Source: Annona cherimola (lineage: Eukaryota > Streptophyta > Magnoliopsida > Magnoliales > Annonaceae). Taken from it: DNA of 64,000 bases. Each line of letters opens with the position of its first letter. Within the stretch, counting starts at the first letter, position 1. The notes below the pieces were generated by a model, which was not told where the DNA came from, did not search any database, and saw only the letters and a list, made by a program, of their open reading frames with translations. The stretch is from NCBI GenBank assembly GCA_030490835.1, contig CM059975.1:37914133-37978132 (forward strand). The letters run 5' to 3'. Made by a program: the position numbers and the translations under genes. Below are positions 11,388 to 22,482 of this stretch, in pieces.

Positions 11388-12093
11388 ATTTCTGTTCCCA
11401 AACCCTATAGTGCATGCAACTGTACCCCCGTGCAATCCATACATCGTGGGGGCCACTTAATCATGAACGAAAAATCTATCCCACCCATCGTATTTAGTAT
11501 TCTTCACTTTATCGATATACCAATTTTCATCAAAATCCAATATGTGTATGGTCCTCATCTTAAAATGGTGCAAAATCAATGTAATAAAATAGTTTAATCT
11601 AAATATCAAATTTAAAGTGATATTTTTAACATCTAAACTGTATAAAGTATGATTTTTATATGGATAAATGATTATATAAAGTTTTATTGCATTCTAATAT
11701 GTGTGAGACCCATTTTACAGTGGACTATACTGTAATTACTCTGCAATCCGTCTACACATGAATGGATCTTATATATATAAGAAATATTCAGGTGCAACAA
11801 CACTGAAATGGGCCTCACATGATCATAAAATCATAATCTCCTCCACCTATTGTATTTAGAATAATATATTCTATTACCATAAAATTTTTCAACCCAATCA
11901 GATATGTATATGGGCCCCATCTGAAAATGGTACAAATTCAATGTAATAAAATAGTTTGATGTAAATAACAATTTTAAAGTGATTTTTTAAACATGTAAAT
12001 CATTTGTTATAAAATTTATATATGGATAAATGATTGTATAAAGTTTTATTGCATTCTAATATGTGTGGGACCCATTTTTTATCAAATGTACTG

Positions 12094-12126
12094 TTGTTCG
12101 GGTGCAGTTGTGTTGCACTGGAACAA
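12094..12126. repeat. Hairpin at the end of cluster repeat 2
   Basis: TTGTTCGGGTGCA pairs with TGCACTGGAACAA around a short loop, with two mismatches. It occupies the same end of the repeat as the hairpin at 12551-12583, although the stem sequence differs. Confidence 0.6.
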
Positions 12127-12550
12127 CTCCCTACATATGTATAGATAGGAAAATATTCTAGTGCATGTGACTGCACTGTGCGGTTCATGAACTGTAGGCC
12201 CCACTTGATTATAAATGGAAAATTCACCCCATCTATTATATTTAGAATTGTTCATTTTATTAGCATACCAATTTTCAATTTTCATTCAAATCCAACATGT
12301 ATATGCTCCCCATCTTAAAATGGTGCAAAATCAATGTAATGAAATAGTTTAATGTAAATATCAAGTTTAAAGTGGTATTTTCAACATCTAAATCGTCTAA
12401 AGTATGATTTTTATATCGATAAATAATTATATAAAGTTTCATTAAAATATAATATGTGTGAGGCCTATTTTATAGCGGAGTGCATCGTAATTATGTTGCA
12501 GTCTATTTGCACATGATCGAGCCTTATATATATATGTATATATATGAGAC

Positions 12551-12583
12551 CTGTTCCGATGCAGTGACACTGCACCGGAACAG
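12551..12583. repeat. Near-perfect 33-bp hairpin at the end of inverted repeat 4
   Basis: CTGTTCCGATGCAGTG and CACTGCACCGGAACAG pair 15 of 16 around one unpaired A. In the unit 2 copy (44930-44962) one further stem base has changed. Confidence 0.8.
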
Positions 12584-12862
12584 TAGTACATTTATATAAT
12601 AATTTATCCATATATAAATTTTATACCAAATGGTTTATATGTTAAAAAATCACTTTAAAATTGTTATTTACATCGAATTATTTTATTATGTTGAATTTGT
12701 ACTATTTTCAGATGGAGTCCACACACATATCTAATTGGGATGAAAATTAGTGTGGTAATAGAATACATCATTCTAAATATAATGAGTGCAGTAGATTATA
12801 ATTTTATGATTATGTGAGGATCATTTTGAGGCCACTACACCATAGTACTTGAATATTACTCC

Positions 12863-12867
<5 letters not shown>

Positions 12868-12900
<33 letters not shown>
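12868..12900. repeat. (TG)n microsatellite, 33 bp
   Basis: This is a pure TG run immediately after the repeat cluster. It is 35 bp long at 45247-45281. Confidence 0.95.
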
Positions 12901-12901
<1 letters not shown>

Positions 12902-13665
12902 ACCAAGATAGGTGAACATGCCTGGAACAAAAGTTATTAAAGCATAATCAATGACCGACCTTAATCAGAGCCCAGAGGATGCAAATCCATGATTAATATA
13001 TGTTTAAACAATTGTCGGTGGGCTCCCCATGTATATGGTCATGGCCTAAGGGAAAATAGAGAGACTTGGCGGGTTTATGTTCATAATGTAATTTCATAAT
13101 TGGAAGTAAATTTTAATTTTGGGCACATGGCACTCTCAAGACTCGAGAGTAATATATATATAAATGAAAAATCTGCGGGTTTTTTTAATGCTTTGAAGTG
13201 TACGTGTGGTTCGAAAAATCTCATAGTCTATGATTAACACGAATAAGTAATACATAAATAAATGAAGGTTGATGGTCTCATGAACAACTCGTGTACTGAG
13301 ATGCCAATGGTTGGTTTGAACTGATATGCCAACTTCCAAGGTCTGCATCCTAGCAACTAACCAGTGGTTCCAAGTTATGTAAGTACTCTAGCTGTGATAT
13401 TGTTTATTGGTGGATCATATATGCATGCATGTTAGTTTGAAAATAATTCACCATTAATCAATTCAAAATATATCCAAATTATGGGCTAAAATACATCTCA
13501 CTTTCACTATTCGATTCATGTAAATATCAAGTTGGAAAGAAAACATTGGATCGTGGCTTGCATGACTAATCATCAGAACAGCATGATATCTAAAATAAGA
13601 ACAATCATTTAGCCAGCATGCTTACCCTGTTTCTGTATATTATTACAGGTTTGCTAACGTCCTGC
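12901..13665. other. Intergenic DNA, no gene seen
   Basis: The stretch is AT-rich and contains one minor minus-strand ORF (13136-13348) without recognisable content. It ends at the LTR2 start. The five bases before LTR2 are cctgc. Confidence 0.55.
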
Positions 13666-14116
13666 TGTAATACCCAGACCCAAGTAGGACTCATATAATT
13701 GCATTTAAGTTATAATGAATGATTTATGTGTGAATTGATTGAAATTTGGATGATTTTCATGAATTTATGAATTTTGCAATTAGGGTTTGCAATTAAGAAA
13801 TGTGATTAAGATTACTCGTCGAAGCCTGATATGAGTCAATGCCCAAATAATTCCAAGCTTCCAAGAGGCATTCAAAGAGAAGAAAAAAAAAGTAGTCCCA
13901 AGGAAGAAAAGAGAAGAAGAGAGAGAGAGGACGAGGACGAGGAGGAAACTCCAATGGGGATTCAGATTTTTGAGTTAAGTTTGAAGTTGGAGGATTTGAA
14001 GAAAAGTATGAGAAAATTTTAGTAAGCAATTTTCTTTCCAGTCTTTTTTATTTTTCTTATCTATTGCATTTATTTATACATTGTGATGGTACAAAAAAAA
14101 TTAGTATGAAATTAAG
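13666..14116. mobile_element. Left half of gypsy-like LTR2
   Basis: It begins TGTAATACCCAGACCC and contains GCCTGATATGAGTC, which parallels GCCCAATATGAGTC near the start of the long gypsy-like LTR at 21188. It is interrupted at 14116/14117 by element B. A purine-rich stretch (13860-13950) yields a Glu/Arg-rich 63-residue ORF that looks fortuitous. Confidence 0.65.
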
Positions 14117-14824
14117 TGTTGAAATCAATAGCAAATTAAGCAAACATCTGTGTTTTGATGATTAACCATTCAATTTGAGTAAGTATTGGATACTAATATA
14201 TTTTGTAAAAATGTTTAAAGGTTATAAAAATGAAAAATCTGAATCTGACAGATCAAGTTGCAATCCAAGTCGACTTCAAAAGCAACTTGGAAGAAGAAAA
14301 ATATTCCAGTGCTGAAAATTGATCCAAGACAGATGAAGTCGCAAGGCCAAGTCGACTCTATCTGCGACTTGGGTGAAGTCGCAGACCCAAGTCGACTCCA
14401 GCATCGACTTCGAGAGCCCAAACCTTCCAACGTTGAAAATGGGATCCAAGACAAGTGAAGTCGCAAGTCCAAGTCGACTCCAGTTGCGACTTGGGTGAAG
14501 TCACAGACCCAAGTCGTCTCCACCATCGACTTTAGGTGTTCAAAAGCTCCAGCATTGAAATTAGAATATGAGACTAGTGAAGTCGCACCCGAAGTCGACT
14601 CCATGTGCGACTTGAGTGAAGTCGCATACCCAAGTCGACTCCACATGCGACTTGAAGTGAAGTTGATCCCCAAGTCGACCTAGGCATCTGACTTAAGTCA
14701 GACTGAAGATGGTTTTAGTCCAAGACAAGCAATTCTACATGATAAAACCATTTAAGTGAAAATTTTTAAAATACCCAATTCACCCCTCCCCTCTTGGGTA
14801 ATTGCCATAAACTCGGGACCAACA
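14117..14824 (+). mobile_element. 5' LTR of element B, internally deleted (708 bp)
   Basis: It starts TGTTGAAATC and ends GGGACCAACA. Compared with its 1753-bp partner (4725-6477, 37105-38857), about 1 kb is missing between ATAAAACCATT and TAAGTGAAAATT near 14754, plus about 45 bp near the first palindromes. The loss removes the TATA box and the presumed transcription start, so this LTR should be promoterless. Confidence 0.88.
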
Positions 14825-14826
14825 AG

Positions 14827-14838
14827 TGGTATCAGAGT
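14827..14838 (+). other. Primer binding site of element B (initiator tRNA-Met type)
   Basis: TGGTATCAGAGT lies two bases after the 5' LTR. It matches the standard copia primer site TGGTATCAGAGC except for the final C to T. Confidence 0.85.
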
Positions 14839-14874
14839 AGGTCTTTGAGTTTTAAACCAAAGAGATCTTTTGAA

Positions 14875-16731
14875 ATGGCATCCCAATCAACTTCCACCCC
14901 TGCATTTGCCGAGGGCCAATCTTTCACAAGGCCGCCCCTATTTGATGGGTTTAACTTTGGTTATTGGACATTGAGAATGAAATAATTGATCATGGCTACG
15001 AATATTGATTCTTGGATTGCTATCCAAGATGGTGTTGTGTTGCCTACCGATGAAAAAGCCTCCACATGGTCCGAGTAGGAAGTAAGAATTGTTAAAAGCA
15101 ACGCAAAGGCCATGAATTTCCTCTTTTGTACATTGGCAGCATCCGAATACGATAGAGTATCTTCATGCCAAACTGCTAAAGAAATATGAGACACTCTTAC
15201 ATCTATATATAAGGGAACTTCTCAAGTCTAAGGGACTAGGAGAAATATTTTGATTGGAGAGTTAGAAAGTTTTAAAATGCTTGAAACTGAAAATATTTCT
15301 GAAATATTTGTTAGATTCTCTAAGATTTCTAACGCTTTGAAAGGTCTTGGAAAAGCAATTTCTGAATCCGAGCAGGTAATGAAGATCTTAAGAGCGCTAC
15401 CCGAATCTTGGACTCCGAAGATCACGGCCATTGAGGAAGCAAAGGACCTCAACACACTACGGCTAGAAGATCTAATAAGCTCACTTATGTCTCATGAGCT
15501 AATAAAGAAGAGAAATGAAGAACAACACAAAGGCAAAAGAGTTATAGCCTTAAAAGCCACACAAGCATCAGACGACTCCATATCATCATATCAAAACGAC
15601 TATGAGGAAATTGTCTTTCTCACAAGACAGTTCAAAAAATTTGTAAGGAAAAGAAGGAACTTCAAGAGCTTCAAAGAAAGAAATCCAAAGGAGAAAAAGA
15701 CGGAGGCTACAAAGTGCTTCCGGTGTTGTGGTATGGGGCATATGCAAGCCCAATGCCCAACGCCCGAAGAGAGCAAAACAAAGGAGCGAAGAGATAAGAA
15801 AGATTGAGGAGAAAATAAAAGATTTCAAAAGATTACAGGAAGAGGCATGTATGTCAACGAGGAGACATCTACAATATGCAACTCCTCAAACGAAGAAAAT
15901 GAGGCCGCAAATTGTGCAAGGATTTGCTACATGGCCACCATGGAAGAAGACCTTAATCTATGTCTAGCAGCAACAGAAATTTTAGAGGATCAAACCGCTT
16001 AAACAAACTGCACAAGTAGTGAAGAGGTAACCTCTCAACAAAAATCTATTTCTATTTTTGCAAATGATTGCCTCAAACGTGCTGAATTGGAAGAACTACA
16101 ACAAACTTATGATTCATTATATGAAAAAATAAAGAAATTAGAAAACAAGTTCAAAATGAAAAAAAGACAATGTGATGCAGTAATAATTGTGAACGGAAAA
16201 CTTGCCGAAAAAGTTGATCACTTGACAAATGAAAAGAACATCTTGATAAGAGAGATGGAAAAACTCAAAAAGAATGAATCGTTAAATGAATCACTTGCTA
16301 AGTTCTCCAATCCAGGGGAAAGCATCAAAATATTTTTAAATATGACCGCCCAAAGTGACAAGAGATGACTTGGGTATTCCACATTTGAGATGGGAGAAAG
16401 TAGTAAGGCAAATGCTCCAAGGACTCATAGAAACCAAGCAAAACCTATCTATGCTAAACTAAAGATGAATCATGTTGCTTGGACCAAAAGGCCAACTTGG
16501 AAACATACTACTACATGGTTTCCCACTCCAAGACTCCCAGAAGCTTGTAATTTTTACAATAAGATGGGACATAAGGCATATCAATGCAAAATGAGAAAAC
16601 TACAAAATCTTGGTGCAAAATTGGTTTGGGTACCTAAGAGCATTGGATTTATGCCCTCAAAAGTAGATCAACGTAGGTTCCAATGGTTAACTAACCAAAA
16701 TAGACCCATAAAATGGGTACCAAAAAGATAA
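14875..16731 (+). pseudogene. Element B gag, inactivated
   Basis: The ATG at 14875 starts MASQSTSTPAFAEGQSF, parallel to element A gag. Gag would form the virus-like particle and bind element RNA. Stops interrupt it at 14983 (TAA), then a TAG, TGA and TAA before 15240. The longest open part is 15250-15807. A small indel between about 15807 and 15840 shifts the frame, and another stop follows near 16000 and 16366. Zinc knuckle 1 (15715-15756, CFRCCGMGHMQAQC) keeps its C-x2-C-x4-H-x4-C spacing. Knuckle 2 has lost its second Cys (CNFYNKMGHKAYQC). The C-terminus IKWVPKR is followed by TAA at the same place as the element A stop. Confidence 0.9.
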
Positions 16732-16749
16732 GCTCTACTTGATTTGATT

Positions 16750-18535
16750 TTTGCAGGTTTGTCTTAGAGCAAAAGCCAACAATATGTAGTTTATGGATAG
16801 CGGCTGCTTAAGATATATGACGGGAGAAAAAGGATTGTTCCGTAGGATCAAACCGTATAGTGAAGGAACGGTTGCTTTTGGGAACAATGAAAAATGTATA
16901 ATCAAAGGTAAAAAAATATTTATGGAATTTCAAATGCATGTATTGAGAATGTATTATTTGTTGAAGGAGTCAAACACAACTTAATGAGTATTAGTCAATT
17001 ATGTGATAAAGGTTATAAAGTTGTATTTGAATCCTCTATATGCAATGTATTTGATGATGATCACATAGTATTTAGTGGCAAAAGGCATGGAAATATATAT
17101 TTGGTTTGCCTAGATGAATTTGATGGAAAATGTCTAATAGTTATAGAAAATGATCCATGGATATGACATAAAAGGCTTGGACACATAAATATGTCAAATA
17201 TTAAAACCTTATGAAAAAAGAGCCTAGTAGAAAGGTTACCAAAGCTTAAATATGACAAGGATAAGATTTGCAAGGCTTGTCAATTATCCAAGCAACCCAA
17301 AATGTCATTTTCTACCAAAAAGGAAATTTCAATGACTAGACCACTTGAATTATTGTATATGAATTTTTATGGGTCATCAGACATTTTAACTCTTGGTGGA
17401 AAAAAGTATATATTTGTAATTGTTGATGATTTTTCAAGATTCACTTGGATTATACTCTTAGCTAGCAAAGATGAAGCATTTTCTATGTTTGTCACGTTTT
17501 CAAATTTGGTGCAAAATGAAAAACAAAATATAATTATTTCCATTATAAGTGATCATGGTAGTGAATTTGAAAATAAACGATTCAGAGAATTTGCAATGAT
17601 AAAGGAATTCACCATACATTTTCTACACCAAGAACCCCCCAACAAAATGGGGTTGTTGAAAGAAAAAACAGGACAATACAAGAAATGGCTAAAACTATGC
17701 TAAATGAGAGTAAATTGTCAAAAAGGTTTTGGGGTGAAGCTGTAAGTACAGCTTGTCATGTATTAAACCGAGTTACCATTAGAGCAATCTTGAAAAAGAC
17801 TCCATATGAACTTTGGAAATGTAGAAAACCAAACATATCTTATTTCCATGCCTTTAGATGTACTTGCTATGTGCTAAACAATGGAAAGACAAATTTAGGA
17901 AAATTAGATGCTAAAAGTGATGAAGAAATTTTCCTTGGCTATTCATCAAATAGCAAAGCATATAGAGTCTTTAACAAGAAAAATCAAATAGTAGAAGAAT
18001 CAATACATGTTGTTTTTAATGAATTTAACCAAACTCCGAAAAAAGAGGATGAATTAAGTGATGCAGATGAAGTATCAAAGAATCCAAAGGCAGAACAACA
18101 AGAGCAACAAGGAGAAACCGAGGCAAAATAAGAAAACTTCATGGAGGAAAGGGTAAGTGAAGGTAATAATTCTTACAAACCTCCAACTGATTTAACATTC
18201 AAAAATGACCATCCAATTGAATTAGTCATTGGTAATATCTATGAAGGAGTGAAAACTAGAAGATCAAGACACAATATTTGTGGAGAATTTGCTTTTGTGT
18301 CAGAAATTGAACCAACAACTATTGACCAAGCTCTTGGTGATGAAAATTGGATTACCGCAATGCAAGAAGAGCTAAATCAATTTGAAAGAAATAATATATG
18401 ACATTTAGTTCTTAGACCCAAAGATTGCACGGTTATTGGTACCAAATAAGTATTTAAGAATAAATTAGATGAAAGTGGACTAGTAGTGAGAAACAAAGCT
18501 AGATTAGTAACCAAAGGTTATTCCCAAGAAGAGAG
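16750..18535 (+). pseudogene. Element B pol, part 1: protease, integrase and start of RT, inactivated
   Basis: The aspartic protease motif FMDSGC is present near 16790 but is preceded by TAG. The integrase core reads YMNFYGS where element A has HMDLYGP, so the first catalytic Asp is Asn. The second Asp survives (SDHGSEFEN). The frame is lost around the NGVVERKN segment (about 17630-17660). The conserved [20 protein letters not shown] region is open at 17685-18131. Further stops lie at 17164, 17212, 18129, 18399 and 18447. The segment ends at SQE of the RT N-terminus, where the solo LTR begins after gagag. Confidence 0.9.
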
Positions 18536-20388
18536 TGTTGGAAATATGTGGAAAACAAGTTAAATCTATGTTTTGATGATTAACAAATCAATTTGAGTAA
18601 GTCTTGGCTACTAACATGTTTGTGGATATGTTTAAAGGATATACATTTGAAGAACATAAAGCATGGAAGGCCAAGTCGTTCTCCAAGTCGATCCCAAGAT
18701 CGACTTCAAGAAGCCAAAACTGTCCAGAGTTGAAAATGAGAGAAGAACAAGTGAAGTCGCAGGCCAAGTCGACTCCACTTGCGACTTGGGAAGCCAAGTC
18801 GCAAACGAAGTCGACTCCAGCATCGACTTCAGTCGGGAGATTCACTCCAGAGCTGAATTTGGGATGGAAGAATGCCGAAGTCGCAGTCGAAGTCAACTCC
18901 AGTTGCGACTTGGGCGAAGTTGCGGACGAAGTCGACCCCAAGCTCGACTTGATGATATCAAGCTCAAAGATGCAGTTTCAAGCTCATTCTAAGAATCAAC
19001 TTGAGTTTTCTCAAGACCAAATCAAGGAGCAAAGACTATTCTCAAAGATAACTTGAGTTTCACTCAAGTTTAAAGTAAGAATACATGTTCAAGATCAAAT
19101 CAAGTCTATCAAGTCCTAAAGATCAAATGACTCCAAAGCAAAGCAAGGTACATGAATCTGTCCTACAAGAATCAAACTCTCCAAAGATTCATGAGGTTTA
19201 AGCCTATCCAAGATAAACCAAAAACAAGGACTTCAAGGTTAACAAGATCTACAAGTATGAGGAATCATTCAGAATGAAAATGATTCAAAGGAAAAAAGCA
19301 AAACAAGATAGAAGCAAATCAATGAGGATCAAAGCATATTTTGCAAAGACCGAGTCAAGTCGCAACCCAAGTCGACTCCATGATCGACTTGAGTTGAAGT
19401 CTAAACCCAAGTCGACCCAAGATTCAAGACTCGGAACTTGAAGAGGTGAAGTCGCACCCGAAGTCGACTCCACCTGCGACTTGGGTCAAGTCGATACCCA
19501 AGTCGACCCGACCTGGAATTTGAAGTTGCGATGGAGAAGCGAAGTCGCACCCGAAGTCGACTCCATCTGCGACTTGGGCGAAGTCGCATCCGAAGTCGAC
19601 TCCACATGCGACTTGGGTCGCAACGGTCGGAATTTATTCGAACGTTGGCGCATTAAATGCGCGCCACCTACCTTCTAACGTTCGGATTCCCTCCAAAATT
19701 ATAAAAGGCATTCATGGTGGACGAGGGAAGTAGCTGAGATTCATTAAGTGTGCTTAACTCCTATATTCAAGAGCTCCAAAGAGATCAAGCCATACAAAGT
19801 GGAAGAACTTTGTTTCAAGTTGCAAGAGCTATATTTCAGAATCTTCAAAGCCATTACTACAAGTTTTTCTCTGCGTCAAACTGCTTCTAGACAACTGTAA
19901 AGTGTAGTTTCTTTTATTGTCTCTTTTGTTGTATTGAACTTGATCTAGCTTGGGTAGCTAAGATCAAGTGAAAGCAAATTAGTGTGTGATTGGAGTGAGA
20001 CTCGTCACCTACTTGTGCTGTGTTGTTGATGCCCCCTAGAGCTGGAATCTAGAAGAGAGCAAGAAGCTCTGGTTGTATATGCCCCCTAGAGCTAGAATCT
20101 AGAAGAGAGCAGTGGCTCTAATTGTATTGGAAGAATACAATAGTGGAACCCAAGTCACAAGGAGTGTGAGCTTGGAAGAGTGGAGTAGGGAGGTTGCCCG
20201 AACCACTATAAAAATTCTTGTCTGCTTGATTTACATTTCTGCTCTCTACATTATATTGCTTTCTATTTCGTTCCTTCATTAAGGGGATTAGATTAATCTG
20301 GGGTAAAGTTTCTGTTTAAGTTATAAATTTTTTAAATTCTCAATTCACCCCTCCCCTCTTGGGTTTTGCCATTAACTCGGGACCAACA
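18536..20388 (+). mobile_element. Solo LTR related to element A (1853 bp), inserted in B pol
   Basis: It starts TGTTGGAAATATGTGG and ends GGGACCAACA, and is flanked by a perfect 5-bp duplication, gagag (18531-18535 and 20389-20393). It carries two palindrome clusters (about 18660-18930 and 19345-19620), TATAAAAG at 19700-19707 and two tandem CCCCCTAGAGCT segments near 20031-20105. No internal element sequence is attached, so it arose by recombination between the LTRs of a former complete element. It is about 240 bp longer than the young element A LTR. Confidence 0.93.
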
Positions 20389-20393
20389 GAGAG

Positions 20394-21187
20394 AATAGAC
20401 TTTGAAGAATCATATGCACATGTGGCTAGATTAGAAGTCATACGTATCTTATTAGCTTTTGCTTGTCACATGGACTTTAAATTGTTTCAAATGGATGTAA
20501 AAAGTTCATTTTTGAATAGATACTTGAATGAAAGAGTTTATGTTGAACAACCTCCGAGCTTTGAAGAAAATGATCAATCAAAATATGTTTATAAATTAAC
20601 AAAAGCTTTATATGGATTAAAACAAGCTCCACGAGTTTGGTATGAAAGGTTAGGCAAATTTTTGATTGCCCACAACTTTCAAAGAGGAAAGGTTGATACA
20701 ACATTATTTATCAAGTATAAAGACAATGATATCTTAATTGTTCAAATTTATGTTGATAATATTATATTCGGTGCTACTAATGAAACTTTGTGCCAAGAAT
20801 TTTCTGAGATTATGCAGAGTGAATTTGAAATGAGCATGATGGGAGAATTAAACTTCTTCATTGGACTGCAAATTAAGCAACAAGCAGAGGAATATTCATA
20901 AATCAGTCCAAGTACGTCAAGGAGATGTTAAAGAAATTCGGAATGCAGAATAGCAAAGGCGCAAACACACCAATGAGTGCAAATATCAAGATCGACAAGG
21001 ACGAAAAGGGTAAACCTATTGAACAAAAATTGTATAGAAGCGTGATAGGGTCTTTGTTGTATTTAACTGCTTCTAGACCTGATATTCTATTCAGTGTTTG
21101 CATGTGTTCTAGATTTCAATCATGTCCTAGAGAATCACATTTAATAGCTGTAAAAAGGATTTTTAGATATTTAATAAATACCACTAA
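20394..21187 (+). pseudogene. Element B pol, part 2: reverse transcriptase, inactivated
   Basis: The reading continues exactly where part 1 stopped: DFEESYAHVARLE, then QMDVKSSFLN with the first catalytic Asp. The active-site motif at 20749-20760 reads YVDN instead of YVDD, so the second Asp is lost. A frameshift or stop occurs near 20900, and the remaining segment (20925-21187) covers [16 protein letters not shown] to FRYLINTTN. It ends at the actaa duplication of the gypsy-like LTR; pol resumes at 33645. Confidence 0.9.
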
Positions 21188-22476
21188 TGTGAAACCCCAA
21201 CCTATGTAAGATTCAATGTATGCATTGAACATATATATGTGAATTAAATGAATTATGGATGATTTTTGGAATGGTGATTAAAAATTTAATCGCCGGAGCC
21301 CAATATGAGTCAAGGTGACTAAAGGGGCATAATGAGGATTAAAATATGCTAATGTGGCATGAATGTTTAGTCTCATTTCAATGATTTAATTAAGGGAGAT
21401 TAAAGTGGAAATTATGGCATTATGTTGGAAAAATATAGAAAATTCATAACTCAACGCCTGTAAGGTGGATTCAAGTGAAATTTGACAGGGAAGTTGATGA
21501 TGATAGGATTGATATTATGGAATTATTATATTATGAAAATCCTTGATGAAATTATTTTAAGGAATTATTGATCATATCTCAAATCCAACCGTTAACTTCA
21601 AACGGCTATAACTTGAGCTAGGAAAATCAGATTGAGATGAAATTTGAAACGGTTGAATGAAATTATGAGATGCACATTTTGGAAGGTTTGTATTAAGAAT
21701 AATATGTTGAGAAAATATTTTCATTGAAAAAGGTGAGCATGGTTGACTTTTTCACTTCAAGAGTAACATGCATTAAATGCTAGAGTACATGGAATTAATG
21801 CAATTTTTAATGGACCAAATAGGTGTCAAATGCAGGTGCAATGCAGGGTATTTTATGAATAATTATAAAATGAAAAAATCCTATGAATTATCCATGCATT
21901 AATGTGCACATTTAAGGGGCTAAGGAGAGCTCAAATGAGCATAGGCAAGTGTGACAATGTAGGGACGTCCAAGTGATGCTATTGCTGGATTTTTTTCAAT
22001 TTTTTATTTTATAAATAATGCACACACCTAGATGACATGTAGGGACACATGAATGGGCATTTATTCTTGTGAAAAAATGCAAGAAAAATCGTGAATTGCA
22101 GCTGCCATGAAAGGTGAAAAAGTGGACAGCTTGTTGCATGCAAATGACGTGCAATAGATTGATGTGCTGTTGCTGTTTTTGTTAATTTTTTATACCAAAT
22201 TAATGCATAAATTAAATTCTAATTATGTATTTAATTTACCTTAAAATTATATTATTAAAAAATAGAAAAAAATATGAAAATGGGCAGCAGCTAAGGACGT
22301 GCCAAGTGGACAGCTTAGATGGTCAAGATTGAGCAAATTTTTGGATTTTTAAAAATGTATAAAAAATTATTTTACATGGCTAATATTTATCCAGAACATT
22401 AAGAGGATAAGGGGACATTAAATTTCTATGGAAAATTCAGCTCTAAAGTGGGGACCACAGCTGGAAAATCCAGCAC

Positions 22477-22482
22477 TATAAG
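22477..22482 (+). promoter_or_regulatory. Possible TATA box in the long gypsy-like LTR
   Basis: CTATAAGAGGC sits in a locally less AT-rich context, about 1.3 kb into the LTR. Core promoter function is inferred from sequence only. The copy is at 54858-54863. Confidence 0.3.

Larger units (their letters stand above)
11388..12866. repeat. Cluster of four related 330-400 bp AT-rich repeats, one inverted
   Basis: Three direct repeats (about 11400-11785, 11786-12133 and 12134-12539) and one inverted repeat (about 12540-12866) share cores such as AAATGGTGCAAAATCAATG, ATGGATAAATGATTATATAA and GTGGGCCCCA-like segments. Repeats 1 and 3 form one subtype; repeats 2 and 4 form another. Repeats 2 and 4 end in near-perfect 33-bp hairpins. 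Nonautonomous DNA transposons are the likeliest explanation, but no target duplications were established. The second copy is 43767-45245. Confidence 0.65.

Noticed and set aside
13831..14022. 63-codon Glu/Arg-rich ORF in LTR2
   Set aside because: It is the translation of a purine-rich stretch; it lies inside an LTR half and has no homology cue.
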